Of a stretch of DNA of 64,000 bases, positions 41,487-51,526 are shown one piece after another. The DNA comes from Flavobacterium sufflavum (GTDB lineage Bacteria > Bacteroidota > Bacteroidia > Flavobacteriales > Flavobacteriaceae). The position numbers and the translations under genes are program-made. Every line of letters begins with the position of its first letter. Position 1 is the stretch's first letter. The notes under the pieces were generated by a model. That model was not told the origin of the DNA, did not search any database, and was given only the letters and a program-made list of their open reading frames with translations. The DNA is taken from positions 372,001-436,000 of the forward strand of contig NZ_SACJ01000003.1 of assembly GCF_004016525.1 (NCBI RefSeq), written 5' to 3'.

Positions 41487-43652
41487 ATGATTCGAAAAGA
41501 CCTCAAACATATTCAACTCGACAATCAAAAATCTGAAGCTGATTACAGCTTTGAGGCTACTTTTGCAAAAGAAAAAACCGAAGCTACTCAAAATAATTTT
41601 GTTACAGCAGAAGAAATCGAACTCAAACAAAATTATTCAGAAAAAGATGTTGAAGATCTCGAACATTTAGATTTTGCTGCCGGATTTCCGCCTTATTTAC
41701 GCGGTCCACATACAACGATGTATGTTCAAAAACCCTGGACTATCCGTCAATATTCGGGTTTTTCAACTGCCGAGGAAAGCAATGCTTTTTACAGAAAAAA
41801 CATCCACGCAGGACAGGAAGGACTTTCCATTGCTTTTGATTTAGCCACCCATCGTGGTTATGATTCGGATCACGAACGTGTAGCTGGTGATGTTGGAAAA
41901 GCAGGAGTTGCCATTGATACCGTAGAAGATTTCAAGATATTATTTGACCAAATTCCACTAGATAAGATGTCGGTTTCCATGACTATGAATGGAGCTGTTT
42001 TACCCATTATGGCTTTTTATATTGTCGCTGCCGAAGAACAAGGGGTTCGACCAAACCAACTTTCGGGAACCATACAAAATGACATTCTGAAAGAGTTCAT
42101 GGTGCGTAATACCTACATTTATCCACCAGAAGCTTCGATGAAAATAACGGCTGCTATTTTTGAATACGTCAGCAAAAAAATGCCAAAATTCCATTCGATA
42201 TCCATATCAGGTTATCACATGCAGGAAGCGGGAGCCACGGCCGATATTGAACTTGCCTACACTCTTGCGGATGGATTAGAGTATGTCAGAACCGGGCTTT
42301 CGACAGGAATGAAAATCGATGAATTTGCCCCGAGATTGTCTTTCTTTTGGGGAATTGGCATGAATCATTTTATGGAAATTGCCAAAATGAGAGCCGCAAG
42401 AATGATTTGGACCAAACTAATAAAAACTTTTAATCCCAAAAACAGCAAATCCCTCACCTTGCGCACCCATTGCCAAACCAGCGGTTGGAGTTTAACGGCT
42501 CAGGATCCGTTTAACAATGTAGCCCGTACCTGTATTGAAGCTTCGGCGGCAGTTTTTGGCGGAACACAATCGCTTCACACCAATGCCTTAGACGAAGCTA
42601 TGGCTTTGCCTAGCGATTTTTCGGCAAGAATAGCTCGAAACACCCAATTGTTTTTATTGGAAGAAACGAAAGTAAGCAAAACTGTTGATCCTTGGGCCGG
42701 CAGTTATTATGTGGAAAGTTTAACCAATAAAATTGCTGAAAAAGCCTGGAAACTAATTGAAGAAATTGAAGCACTTGGCGGCATGACCAAAGCACTGGCA
42801 ACCGGAATTCCAAAACTGCGAATTGAAGAAGCCGCTGCCAGAAAACAAGCTCGCATAGACAGTGAACAGGATATAATTGTAGGCGTTAATAAATTCCAAT
42901 TAAAAAGAGAAACGCCTTTAAATACCCTGGATATTGACATTGAAAAAGTTCGACAACAACAACTCGAACGTCTCCATCAGGTAAAGACAAGCCGAAATAC
43001 TTTAAAAGTAAAAGAAGCTTTAGAAAAAATTACTCTTTGTGCTCAAACTGGAGCTGGAAATTTACTGGAATTAGCCATCGATGCTGCCAGGGAAAGAGCA
43101 ACATTAGGCGAAATTAGCCAGGCATTAGAAATAGTATTTGGAAGACATAAGGCGCAAATTAAATCTTTTAGCGGTGTGTATAGTAAAGAGATAAAACAGA
43201 ACAAAAGCTTTGAAAAAGCGAAACAACTGGCAGATATTTTTGCCAAAAAAGAAGGTCGTCGCCCAAGAATCATGATTGCAAAAATGGGACAAGACGGACA
43301 CGACAGAGGTGCTAAAGTAGTCGCCACAGCATTTGCCGACATTGGTTTTGATGTTGACATTGGACCACTTTTTCAAACACCTGTCGAAACTGCCAAACAA
43401 GCCATGGAAAATGACGTCCATATTCTGGGTATATCTTCTCTTGCTGCGGCTCACAAAACATTAGTCCCACAAGTCATAGAAGAACTAAAAAAACTAGGCC
43501 GTGAAGACATTATGGTTGTTGTAGGCGGAGTAATCCCAACACAGGATTACCAATTTCTGTTTGATGCCGGTGCTGCTGCTGTTTTTGGTCCGGGAACAAA
43601 TATTAGTAAGATTGCTATTAAAATCTTAAATATCTTTTTAAACAAAGAATAA
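41487..43652 (+). CDS. mutB: Methylmalonyl-CoA mutase large (alpha) subunit
   Basis: 721 residues. The N-terminal TIM barrel contains [20 protein letters not shown] and [20 protein letters not shown]. The C-terminal B12 domain carries DGHDRG (the DxHxxG cobalamin motif) and a later GxxxxxDFxxL-type end. The enzyme interconverts methylmalonyl-CoA and succinyl-CoA with adenosylcobalamin. The chosen start is the ATG at 41487; a TTG 18 bases upstream gives no better N-terminus. No adjacent MeaB-type GTPase or cobalamin riboswitch is visible. Confidence 0.95.
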   Translation: MIRKDLKHIQLDNQKSEADYSFEATFAKEKTEATQNNFVTAEEIELKQNYSEKDVEDLEHLDFAAGFPPYLRGPHTTMYVQKPWTIRQYSGFSTAEESNAFYRKNIHAGQEGLSIAFDLATHRGYDSDHERVAGDVGKAGVAIDTVEDFKILFDQIPLDKMSVSMTMNGAVLPIMAFYIVAAEEQGVRPNQLSGTIQNDILKEFMVRNTYIYPPEASMKITAAIFEYVSKKMPKFHSISISGYHMQEAGATADIELAYTLADGLEYVRTGLSTGMKIDEFAPRLSFFWGIGMNHFMEIAKMRAARMIWTKLIKTFNPKNSKSLTLRTHCQTSGWSLTAQDPFNNVARTCIEASAAVFGGTQSLHTNALDEAMALPSDFSARIARNTQLFLLEETKVSKTVDPWAGSYYVESLTNKIAEKAWKLIEEIEALGGMTKALATGIPKLRIEEAAARKQARIDSEQDIIVGVNKFQLKRETPLNTLDIDIEKVRQQQLERLHQVKTSRNTLKVKEALEKITLCAQTGAGNLLELAIDAARERATLGEISQALEIVFGRHKAQIKSFSGVYSKEIKQNKSFEKAKQLADIFAKKEGRRPRIMIAKMGQDGHDRGAKVVATAFADIGFDVDIGPLFQTPVETAKQAMENDVHILGISSLAAAHKTLVPQVIEELKKLGREDIMVVVGGVIPTQDYQFLFDAGAAAVFGPGTNISKIAIKILNIFLNKE

Positions 43653-44064
43653 AATCTTAAAAAATCAATAATAAAGGGAACATCTATTTTTTTATAGTGT
43701 TCCCTTTTTTAATTAGGCAACCAGCTCCTTTAAATATTCTTACTTAATCTTCCTGATTTTTTTGACAAAAAAATAAAAAACTAATGTCAAAAAACAGTAT
43801 CTTTAATAGCCTAATTTTCACCTCATCTTAGAAAAAGTCTCAAAAGACTAAATGTAGCATTCGTATTTAAATAAAAAAGACAGAAACTCTCGATATAAGC
43901 TATTTTAAAAAATTAATTATTCCTACTAAGTATAATACTGAAATCAACATCTTGAATTAAATTAAGTTTAAAACATTCATTAATCAGAATAAAATAAGGT
44001 AAAACACCTTTAAAAACATTACCGATTGACATATTAAACCAATATTAATTTAAAACTAAAGCTT
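43653..44064. other. AT-rich spacer after mutB
   Basis: A 412-base spacer. After the mutB terminator (43674-43710) it is extremely AT-rich with only short hairpins (for example AGTCTCAAAAGACT near 43837-43850). No gene or repeat family was recognised; it should hold the promoter for the gene at 44065. Confidence 0.45.
43674..43710 (+). terminator. Terminator after mutB
   Basis: AAAGGGAACA (43674 on) pairs with TGTTCCCTTT (43698 on), with a T run to 43710. Confidence 0.8.
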
Positions 44065-44583
44065 ATGAAGACATTTATTACTACTTTATTATTTTTAGGT
44101 TTGGCTCTTTCATCCTACTCCCAAGAGAAAAATGAAGGTCCTATGGAGATTAAAGGATTACCTACAGTTGTAATCAAAAGAATTGGAAGAGATTTTTCAA
44201 CTTATATACCAGATCAAAATCCTGATATAAATGTTAGAATATTACAAGAAAAATTTGTTGCTTATGATGTTGGTAGAAACTTAGAAGGAAATGAAACTTA
44301 TCTTGTAATAATGAATCACGACAAGAATTCTTTGGTAGCCACCTATGATGAAAAAGGGAAATTAACCCGCGTTGTTGAAAATTATGAAAAAGTAAAACTA
44401 CCCAATGAAGTTATTTATTCTGTTTATAAAACCTATCCCGAATGGAATATTGTAAATGACAAGTTTTTATACACACAAGTGGAAGGAAATGTAATTAAAA
44501 AACAATATGATTTAAAAATCCAAAAAGGAAAAGAAATATTGAAATTGAAAGTTCATCCTGATGGCACAATCATGAAACCCTAA
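44065..44583 (+). CDS. Secreted PepSY-like protein
   Basis: 172 residues with a signal peptide (MKTFITTLLFLGLALSSYSQ). The mature part has repeats of short beta segments (VVKNYEK-type: TYDEKGKLTRVVENYEKVKL, then NEVIYSVYKTYPEW) typical of PepSY-like/DUF2874 periplasmic proteins. Their function is uncertain, and they may bind or inhibit proteases. The gene has its own terminator at 44591-44634 and no obvious operon partner. Confidence 0.6.
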   Translation: MKTFITTLLFLGLALSSYSQEKNEGPMEIKGLPTVVIKRIGRDFSTYIPDQNPDINVRILQEKFVAYDVGRNLEGNETYLVIMNHDKNSLVATYDEKGKLTRVVENYEKVKLPNEVIYSVYKTYPEWNIVNDKFLYTQVEGNVIKKQYDLKIQKGKEILKLKVHPDGTIMKP

Positions 44584-44590
44584 ATAATAT

Positions 44591-44634
44591 AAAAAGGAAA
44601 GCCAATTTGTTTATGCAAATTGGCTTTCCTTTTT
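44591..44634. terminator. Bidirectional terminator between the PepSY-like and lysozyme-like genes
   Basis: AAAAAGGAAAGCCAATTTG (44591-44609) pairs with CAAATTGGCTTTCCTTTTT (44616-44634), perfect over 19 pairs. Confidence 0.93.
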
Positions 44635-44648
44635 ATATATTAAACTCT

Positions 44649-45290
44649 TTAAAGAGTAACTACTGCATTAACATTAGGCTCAATAAATGAGGTATCATAT
44701 CCTCCAAAAGCTTTTAAATAACTTCGTATCGAAGTACCATAAGCATCTTTAATATACCTCCTACCGTTACTTCTAAAGTATTTTTTTACTGAACCAGCCC
44801 CACCAAGGTGAGCAGCTGCTAAAATACCCGATTCTGTTACCAAAATGCCGTTTACGACCTTTCCGTCGTATTTTTCAATAACATCCTTTAAAATTGATTT
44901 GTTTTTAGATAATAAAGCGACAAACGCTTTTTCCTGTAGTTTAGGACTTTTTAGGAATTTTTGAGTATCATGAATTCCTATGGATCTTAAAGTTTCATTT
45001 CCGAACTGGTATTTTCCTAAATACCCTAATGAATTTACTTTTTTGTATTTGTTTTCGGATTCTCTAAATCCAATTGCTTCTTTAAAAGCGATGAAGAAAT
45101 TCCCGGTAAAAGGAATGATGTTTAAACTGTTGTTTTCTTCTTTTTCAACTGATGGAAATAAGTAATGAATTCCATCATCATTTTTCGTAAAAAACCACTC
45201 ATTTGTATCCAATTTAAGAGGTTTGAAACTGTAACTTAAAAAGACAATAATTACAGTCAGACTAAAGTAAAAATACCATTTTTTTATCAT
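44649..45290 (-). CDS. Putative lysozyme-like membrane-anchored glycosidase
   Basis: 213 residues from the ATG of MIKKWYFYF. An N-terminal hydrophobic segment (about 6-22) can anchor or export the protein. The core GFRESENKYKKVNSLGYLGK and YQFG resembles the lysozyme/transglycosylase-type catalytic region (Glu then GYxGxYQFG), followed by HLGGAGSVKKYF. It may cleave peptidoglycan. An in-frame ATG 27 bases upstream (45315-45317) is possible but less likely, because the chosen one has a purine-rich stretch before it. Family assignment is by pattern only. Confidence 0.5.
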   Translation of the reverse strand: MIKKWYFYFSLTVIIVFLSYSFKPLKLDTNEWFFTKNDDGIHYLFPSVEKEENNSLNIIPFTGNFFIAFKEAIGFRESENKYKKVNSLGYLGKYQFGNETLRSIGIHDTQKFLKSPKLQEKAFVALLSKNKSILKDVIEKYDGKVVNGILVTESGILAAAHLGGAGSVKKYFRSNGRRYIKDAYGTSIRSYLKAFGGYDTSFIEPNVNAVVTL

Positions 45291-45387
45291 AAATTGTTTT
45301 TCTTCTAAACCTGTCACATTTAGAAATTACTGCATGCAAAGATACATCTTTTTTACATAAAGCTGAAAATCAATCTATTAAAATTTT

Positions 45388-46302
45388 CTAAAAATACAAA
45401 ACGTGAGCCCTAAAGCCCTCGTTAGCCGAGTATTCGAGAGTAGGCGCCGGAATTTTTAAAACAGAAAAAACGGAAAAAAATGTCTTTAAAAAATGAGATT
45501 TCGTCTCAATTTTTGTCAAATCCAGGTCTAAACTCAAGTAAAATTGTCGTGATTCCGACAGATTTTCATCCGGAATAAAAGCAGAATTTTCTCCTTTTCC
45601 AGTTAACATTCCATCGGCTCCATAACCAATTGCAACATTCAAAATTTTAGGGATTTTTGAGTCCTTAAAAAAGGATTTTAAATTGGCCGACAACCAATAG
45701 GTCTGACCATTGTAATCTTTCAGAATTTGTTCACTAAAACTGCTTCCTAAAACTTCAGGACGGTACTTTGCAAATCGAGTGGTATGGAAAGAAAATTTAG
45801 GAGTAATGCGCTGTTCTTTCCAAAGTAATTCCTGAGAAACATACAAAGCCGTTCCTGTAGCATTAGCAACCACATCTCCTGCTGACGCTCCCCATTGAGA
45901 AGAAAATCCATCCATAACCTCCACAGCGGTTAAAAATGCAAATCCTAAGCCTGCACCATAAACCAATTGCTTTTTAGGACTAACACCGCTCCATTGCAAC
46001 ATTTCACTGCCAAATCGGCCAATATGGTACGAGGAAAAAACATGTCCCACCTTATCCATTTGCAACCATTCCTGGTTGTCATTAATAAAATGAAAATCCG
46101 ACCTTGGATAATCAGCATACCACAACTGATTTAAACCCACTAAAGCAGTGGCTGATACAACAGATTCTGAAATAAAAACAGTATTCTTTCTTTTCGAATT
46201 TAAAGTATCCGAAGGCTTTAAAAAGTTTTGTACTCCGCTTTGAGCCACGCAATTTGACATTGCAAGTACCAATAAAAAGAAAAAAATGCGTTTATCCCTC
46301 AA
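45388..46302 (-). CDS. DUF2279 family protein
   Basis: 304 residues with a signal peptide (cleavage near SNCVAQ). The middle shows the DUF2279 block DKVGHVFSSYHIGRFGSEM then GAGLGFAFLTAVEVMDGFSSQWGAS. This family is an outer-membrane or periplasmic group (YfiM-like) of unknown role. Its start lies two bases from the mltG stop, so the two are translationally coupled. The C-terminal 60 residues look like outer-membrane beta strands. Confidence 0.85.
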   Translation of the reverse strand: MRDKRIFFFLLVLAMSNCVAQSGVQNFLKPSDTLNSKRKNTVFISESVVSATALVGLNQLWYADYPRSDFHFINDNQEWLQMDKVGHVFSSYHIGRFGSEMLQWSGVSPKKQLVYGAGLGFAFLTAVEVMDGFSSQWGASAGDVVANATGTALYVSQELLWKEQRITPKFSFHTTRFAKYRPEVLGSSFSEQILKDYNGQTYWLSANLKSFFKDSKIPKILNVAIGYGADGMLTGKGENSAFIPDENLSESRQFYLSLDLDLTKIETKSHFLKTFFSVFSVLKIPAPTLEYSANEGFRAHVLYF

Positions 46303-46304
46303 AA

Positions 46305-47345
46305 CTATCTTTTAATTCCCTGAGCATTAACCCAATCAGCATATTTTTTAGCATTTACATTATGCTCAGCCAAAGTAGCTGCAAATTCATGGTATCCAAA
46401 ACGATCCACACTAGCGCAGAAATAGATGAAATTATTTTTTTCTGGATTTAAAACCGCTTCTAATGCCGTAATATCAGGCATAGCAATAGGTCCTGGAGGA
46501 AGCCCAACCACTTTATAAGTGTTGTATGGTGAATTCAAAAACAAATCGTTATAAAAAACCCGTTTTATAACCTGATTAAAATCGTTATCCTTTTTCTTTT
46601 TGGCAAAAATCACTGTTGGATCGGCCTGAAGTGGCATTCCTGCTCTTAATCTATTTAAATAAACACCTGCAATTCTAGGTCTTTCGTCTTTTTTAACTGA
46701 TTCTTTATGTACAATAGAAGCTAATATAGTAGCTTCTGTAGGAGTCAAGCCTTGTTTTTTAGCTTTAGCAACACGATCTTTATCCCAAAAATTACGGTAC
46801 TCCTTAATCATTTTGTCTCTAAACTTCTCAGCCGAAGTATTCCAATAAACTTCATAAGTATTTGGAATAAACATAGACAAAACATTTTCCTCAGTAAAAC
46901 CATTTTCTTTTAGAAAAATAGAATCTTTAAAAGAATTAAGCAATGCCAAACTATCAGCTTCAATTTGAGAACCCACACGACCTGCCAAGTTCTCGATTCT
47001 CTCCTGATTATTGAAAGCTAATTTTACAGGAATATTATTTCTCATCGCCTTAACCAATTCGTAACTATTCATGCCTTTAGTCAACAAGAAACGTCCTGAT
47101 TTTACATTTTCAGGATAACTCATTCTATTAGCGACCATTTCAAAACGATCCAAATTAGTAACATAATTCGATAATGAATCTTTTACCTGTTCGTAAGTGG
47201 CATCAGTTGGAATATGAACATAAATTTCGTTCTCAGTAAATTTTGTATTATTAGAAAATATTTGGCTAATTAAAACAAAACCATAAATAATCAATACTGA
47301 AATAACCGCAATAGAAACGATTGAAATAATTTTTTTTGGAGTCAA
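46305..47345 (-). CDS. mltG: Endolytic peptidoglycan transglycosylase MltG
   Basis: 346 residues. One N-terminal membrane segment (about 8-30) is followed by a LysM-like region and the catalytic YceG domain, with ILASIVHKESVKKDERPRIA, AGVYLNRLRAGMPLQADPTV and SPYNTYKVVGLPPGPIAMPD. The enzyme cuts glycan strands during cell-wall growth and limits their length. It lies in the minus-strand block dapF - GNAT - mltG - DUF2279, 10 bases after the GNAT. Confidence 0.95.
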   Translation of the reverse strand: MTPKKIISIVSIAVISVLIIYGFVLISQIFSNNTKFTENEIYVHIPTDATYEQVKDSLSNYVTNLDRFEMVANRMSYPENVKSGRFLLTKGMNSYELVKAMRNNIPVKLAFNNQERIENLAGRVGSQIEADSLALLNSFKDSIFLKENGFTEENVLSMFIPNTYEVYWNTSAEKFRDKMIKEYRNFWDKDRVAKAKKQGLTPTEATILASIVHKESVKKDERPRIAGVYLNRLRAGMPLQADPTVIFAKKKKDNDFNQVIKRVFYNDLFLNSPYNTYKVVGLPPGPIAMPDITALEAVLNPEKNNFIYFCASVDRFGYHEFAATLAEHNVNAKKYADWVNAQGIKR

Positions 47346-47355
47346 AGCTAAAATT

Positions 47356-47889
47356 TTAAAATTGTTGATTAATTAACTGATAGATGACTTCGTCTTGGTA
47401 CGTTCCATTGATAAGATTCCAATCCTTTTTAACACCTATACATTGAAAGCCAAATTTAGTAAAAAGTGCTTTACTTGCTTCATTTTGTACACCAATATTT
47501 GCATACAATTGATGTAAATTAAGATGATAGAATGAATAGCGAATCAATAAATCCAAAGCTTCTGAACCTATCTTTAGATTTCTATCGACATCACTTAATA
47601 TCATAATCCCTACACCTGCCCTGTTATTCTTTGGATCAAAATCAAACAAATCAATCAACCCCAGAGCTGGAAAATCCTGATCCTTACAAATAGCTAATCG
47701 CAATTGCTTAGCCTCATAAATATCCTGATGGGCATTTTCAAGGTATTGGCGTATTAAAAACCGGCTATAAGGCGTTTGAGTATTACTCACTTCCCAAATG
47801 CTTTGATCGTTTTCTACGGCATAAATAAATTCCAAATCATTGGGTTCTAATGCCCGAATATAGATCGTGTCTCCTTTTAGATTAATCAT
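47356..47889 (-). CDS. GNAT family N-acetyltransferase (RimJ/RimL-like)
   Basis: 177 residues. The fold is recognised by IYIRALEPNDLEFIYAVEND at the start and GSEALDLLIRYSFYHLNLHQ then NIGVQNEASKALFTKFGF, a RimJ/RimL-like acetyltransferase. The substrate is unknown. Its stop-to-start distance to mltG is 10 bases, and dapF is 24 bases upstream. All four genes look cotranscribed. Confidence 0.88.
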   Translation of the reverse strand: MINLKGDTIYIRALEPNDLEFIYAVENDQSIWEVSNTQTPYSRFLIRQYLENAHQDIYEAKQLRLAICKDQDFPALGLIDLFDFDPKNNRAGVGIMILSDVDRNLKIGSEALDLLIRYSFYHLNLHQLYANIGVQNEASKALFTKFGFQCIGVKKDWNLINGTYQDEVIYQLINQQF

Positions 47890-47913
47890 TTTTGAAGTGA
47901 GTCCTTTTTATGA

Positions 47914-48696
47914 TTAAATTTCGATAGTTCCTTCAAAAACAAATTTTGCCGGACCGTTCAGGAATACATTAACATATTTATTCCCTTCTTTTTCGAAAGA
48001 AACAGATAATTTCCCTCCTTCAACATTCATATTGATAGCGGTCAAATCAGTTTCTCCAATAGCGTTCATGGCAATAGCAGCAGCCGTAGCTCCAGTTCCA
48101 CAAGCCAGAGTTTCGTCTTCCACTCCACGCTCATAGGTACGAAGTGCAAAAGTTGAATTGTCTATTTTTTTTACAAAATTAATATTGCTTCCTGCTTTGC
48201 CATACAATTCACCATAACGAATGGCTGCACCGTTTTCTTTTACATTATAATGTTCTAAATCATCGACTAATTGTACATGATGTGGCGAACCTGTATTTAA
48301 AAAACTATATTCAGCCGTTATTTTCACACCATCAACATCAATCATTTGCAAAGAAACGATTCCGTCTTTATCTACCGAAGCATGGTGCAAACCATCAACG
48401 GCATTAAATGAAGTTGTATCTCCAATTACATCCAGTTGTTTAGCAAAAGCCACTAAACATCTTCCTCCATTACCACACATGGTACTCTGATTTCCGTCCG
48501 AATTATAATAAACCATTTTAAAATCAGTTTCAGGATCATTTTCAAGCAACATCAATCCGTCAGCTCCTATTCCAAATCGTCTGTCACAAAGACGTTCAAT
48601 CAGTTTTGTATCTTCTTTTGGAAAAAAATTGGTACGATTATCGATAATCACAAAATCGTTACCTGTACCTTGATATTTATAAAATTGTATTTGCAT
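47914..48696 (-). CDS. dapF: Diaminopimelate epimerase
   Basis: 260 residues. The two active-site cysteines are Cys74 in MCGNGGRC and Cys199 in LACGTGAT, and the opening FYKYQGTGNDFVIIDN is a family signature. DapF interconverts LL- and meso-diaminopimelate, the precursor of peptidoglycan and lysine. It is the first gene of the dapF - GNAT - mltG - DUF2279 block. A TACTTTTG on the minus strand (48716-48723) may be the -7 element. Confidence 0.96.
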   Translation of the reverse strand: MQIQFYKYQGTGNDFVIIDNRTNFFPKEDTKLIERLCDRRFGIGADGLMLLENDPETDFKMVYYNSDGNQSTMCGNGGRCLVAFAKQLDVIGDTTSFNAVDGLHHASVDKDGIVSLQMIDVDGVKITAEYSFLNTGSPHHVQLVDDLEHYNVKENGAAIRYGELYGKAGSNINFVKKIDNSTFALRTYERGVEDETLACGTGATAAAIAMNAIGETDLTAINMNVEGGKLSVSFEKEGNKYVNVFLNGPAKFVFEGTIEI

Positions 48697-48715
48697 TATT
48701 TCTAATTATGTTTTA

Positions 48716-48723
48716 CAAAAGTA
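48716..48723 (-). promoter_or_regulatory. Candidate -7 element for dapF
   Basis: The minus strand reads TACTTTTG, matching TAnnTTTG, about 20 bases ahead of the start. No clear -33 TTG was found. Confidence 0.35.
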
Positions 48724-48831
48724 CAAACTATTAATGAAATGTTAATCATTGTTAAACAGCGTTAAAGTGTTTTTTAACATTCAAATTTCATTTTAAATTT
48801 ACTCTACAAATAACACAAAATGCTTACTATT

Positions 48832-50232
48832 ATGAAACGATTCTCAAATCTATTTTTAGTATCTCTTTTAAGCGGAGCCACAACACTGGGGGCTTATAAA
48901 TTATTATTTGACAATGATGGTTATTTTTCGAATAACAGAAAGACACTAACAACTCTGGCACCCGATGCTTATACAAAGAGAGTCGGCTTATCTTCAGATG
49001 TATTAGATTTTACTGAAGCGGCAGATAAAACAATCCATACTGTAGTTCACGTAAAAAATGTTTCTTACCAAAAAGTAAGCGACCCAATGCTCGAATTTTT
49101 CTACGGCTACAGAGGAGGTCAATCCCAAGAACAAGTTGGTACCGGTTCGGGAGTAATCATTTCAGAAGATGGTTATATTGTAACCAATAATCACGTGGTT
49201 AAGGATGCTTCGGAAATTGAAATTACCTTAAACAACAAAAAATCATACAAAGCAAAACTTATTGGTACCGATTCTAAAATGGATATTGCACTATTAAAAA
49301 TTGATGCCGATGAAAAACTCCCTTATAGCACATTTGGAAATTCAGATGATGTAAAAGTGGGCGAATGGGTACTTGCTGTTGGGAATCCATACAATCTAAC
49401 TTCCACAGTAACTGCAGGAATTGTTTCGGCCAAAGCCAGAAACCTGGGCACTGACGGAATCCAATCTTTCATTCAAACCGATGCTGCAGTAAACCCGGGA
49501 AACAGTGGCGGTGCATTAGTAAACACCCGTGGTGATTTAATTGGAATCAACACCATGATTACTTCTATGACTGGTTCTTATGTAGGTTATTCTTTTGCCG
49601 TTCCTTCCAATATTGCACGTAAAATAATTGAAGACATCATGGAATATGGAAATGTACAACGTGGAATTTTAGGAGTTGTGGGAGGTGAATTGAACGCAAA
49701 AGTATCTAAAGAACTTGGGACAAAACAAACCGAAGGCTTCTACATTGATAATGTTGGAAAAAGCACAGGTGCTGACAAAGCCGGCTTGAAAAAAGGTGAT
49801 GTTATCGTAAAAATTGACAATAAGGAAATTAACACATACGCTGACCTTACAGGATATATTAATACAAAACGTCCAAATGACAAAGTTAATGTCACTATCG
49901 TAAGAAATGACGAAACTAGAACCATTCCGGTAACCTTAAGTAAAAACGAATTGTTTAATACTGAATTTAAAGGAATTGAATTAGAAAGTATTTCGGCAGC
50001 CGACAAAAAGAAATTCCACGTAGATTATGGTGTAAAAATCAAATCAATCAACAACGAAAATTTAAGTCAATATGCTGAAGAATTAAAAGGAAGCATCATC
50101 TTAAGCATTGACAACGTAAAAGCAAAAGACATCGAAACCGTTTCAAAACTTTTAAACGGTAAAGATGAACAACAAAGTGTCCGCCTTGAAATGATTAACA
50201 AAAACGGAGAACTCATTCGTATTATCATTTAA
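48832..50232 (+). CDS. Periplasmic serine protease DegP/HtrA family
   Basis: 466 residues from the ATG of MKRFSNLF; an ATG four codons earlier (48820) is in frame. A signal or anchor segment (about 8-25) is followed by the trypsin-like domain with His121 (TNNHVV), Asp151 (SKMDIALLKID) and Ser225 (NPGNSGGAL), then two PDZ domains (about 265-350 and 385-460). DegP-type proteins degrade and chaperone damaged envelope proteins. Spacing to dapF is divergent, and no heat-shock element was recognised. Confidence 0.94.
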   Translation: MKRFSNLFLVSLLSGATTLGAYKLLFDNDGYFSNNRKTLTTLAPDAYTKRVGLSSDVLDFTEAADKTIHTVVHVKNVSYQKVSDPMLEFFYGYRGGQSQEQVGTGSGVIISEDGYIVTNNHVVKDASEIEITLNNKKSYKAKLIGTDSKMDIALLKIDADEKLPYSTFGNSDDVKVGEWVLAVGNPYNLTSTVTAGIVSAKARNLGTDGIQSFIQTDAAVNPGNSGGALVNTRGDLIGINTMITSMTGSYVGYSFAVPSNIARKIIEDIMEYGNVQRGILGVVGGELNAKVSKELGTKQTEGFYIDNVGKSTGADKAGLKKGDVIVKIDNKEINTYADLTGYINTKRPNDKVNVTIVRNDETRTIPVTLSKNELFNTEFKGIELESISAADKKKFHVDYGVKIKSINNENLSQYAEELKGSIILSIDNVKAKDIETVSKLLNGKDEQQSVRLEMINKNGELIRIII

Positions 50233-50343
50233 AAACTTTAATATCTAATTAAACAGAAGCCAGTAATCTTACTGGCTTTTGTATTTTTATATTTTATTCG
50301 AAAAAAGGAATACTTTTGAACTTCACCATCTAAAACAAAAACC

Positions 50344-51462
50344 TTGAAAAAAACGATACTATTATTACTCGCTTTAATTAGCTTTTACACTACTTATTCT
50401 CAAAACAGCTATGTCTTTTTTGGTTCTTATACCCCTGACAAAAATGCAGAAGGAATCTATGTTTACCAATTAGATACTATCAAAGGAAAATTAACCAAAA
50501 TAACCAGTATCAATAACATTTCAAATCCTTCTTATCTTAGCTTATCAAATGACGGAAAGTTTTTATACGCCTGTACCGAAAGCAGAACCCCAAATGCAGG
50601 CAGTGTTAGCAGTTTTAAATTTGACCCTCAAAACAAAAGTCTGACATTTTTAAACAGTCAAAAAACAAATGGAGAAAACCCAGCCTATCTCTCAATAGAT
50701 CACACCGGAAAATGGCTTGTCGACGCCAATTATACAGGAAGCAGCATCTCCGTTTTTCCTATTGCTGAAGACGGAAAAATAGATCCAATTGTACAATACA
50801 TCCCTTTTACCGAAGGAAGCATCAATCCCGAAAGACAAAAAAGCTCTCATGTACATTCTGTGTTTTTTTCTCCTGACAACAACTACATTATTTCTCCTGA
50901 CTTAGGAGCAGATAAAATCAGAATCTTCCCTTTTGACAGCTACAAAAAAGAACCTTTAGATACCAGCAACAGTAGTTTTGTAAAAAGTATCCCAGGAAGT
51001 GGCCCTAGACATTTTGCGTTTCATCCCAATAAAAAATGGAGCTATTCTATTGAAGAAATTGCCGGAGCCATAAGCGCCTACAGCTTTGAAAAAGGACAGC
51101 TAAACCTTATTGACAGAATCAAAATTCAATCTAAAAAAGAGACAAAAGATTTTGGTAGTGCTGAAATTCTCATTTCTCCGGATGGAAAATTTTTATATGT
51201 CTCGAATAGAGGAATAGAAAACAACATTTCCATTTACAGCATAGAAAAAGACGGTTCCCTAAAAAATGTTAGCACACAATCCAGCTTAGGAAATCATCCA
51301 CGGAATTTTGCTATTGACCCTAGTGGAAAATTTTTAATTGTAGCCAATATGAACAGCCAAAGCATAATAGTCTTTAAAAGAAATCAACAAACAGGCTTGC
51401 TAAAAAAAGTCAGCAAACTAAAACTAAAAAACATTTCATGTGTTAAAATAAAAACCATGTAA
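50344..51462 (+). CDS. Secreted lactonase family protein (6-phosphogluconolactonase/YbhE type)
   Basis: 372 residues, a seven-bladed propeller. Recurrent FLYACTES, KFLYVSNRG and KFLIVANMNSQS blades and the HPRNFAIDPSGKFL pattern match the lactonase (Pgl/MLE) family, which opens lactone rings, for example 6-phosphogluconolactone. A signal peptide (MKKTILLLLALISFYTTYSQ) makes it exported, so it may act on external sugar lactones. The only start that keeps the signal peptide is TTG at 50344-50346. The stop overlaps the 51462-51516 hairpin. Confidence 0.85.
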   Translation: MKKTILLLLALISFYTTYSQNSYVFFGSYTPDKNAEGIYVYQLDTIKGKLTKITSINNISNPSYLSLSNDGKFLYACTESRTPNAGSVSSFKFDPQNKSLTFLNSQKTNGENPAYLSIDHTGKWLVDANYTGSSISVFPIAEDGKIDPIVQYIPFTEGSINPERQKSSHVHSVFFSPDNNYIISPDLGADKIRIFPFDSYKKEPLDTSNSSFVKSIPGSGPRHFAFHPNKKWSYSIEEIAGAISAYSFEKGQLNLIDRIKIQSKKETKDFGSAEILISPDGKFLYVSNRGIENNISIYSIEKDGSLKNVSTQSSLGNHPRNFAIDPSGKFLIVANMNSQSIIVFKRNQQTGLLKKVSKLKLKNISCVKIKTM

Positions 51463-51516
51463 AATTTTAAACACAAAAAAAGCGCTAGAATAGCGCTTTT
51501 TTTGTGTTTAAAATTT
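51462..51516. terminator. Perfect 26-bp stem bidirectional terminator
   Basis: The two 26-base arms (51462-51487 and 51491-51516) are exact reverse complements around GAA. They include AAAAAAAGCGCTA / TAGCGCTTTTTTT. The last base of the lactonase stop is the first base of the left arm. It serves both convergent genes. Confidence 0.95.
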
Positions 51517-51526
51517 CAATTCGAAT

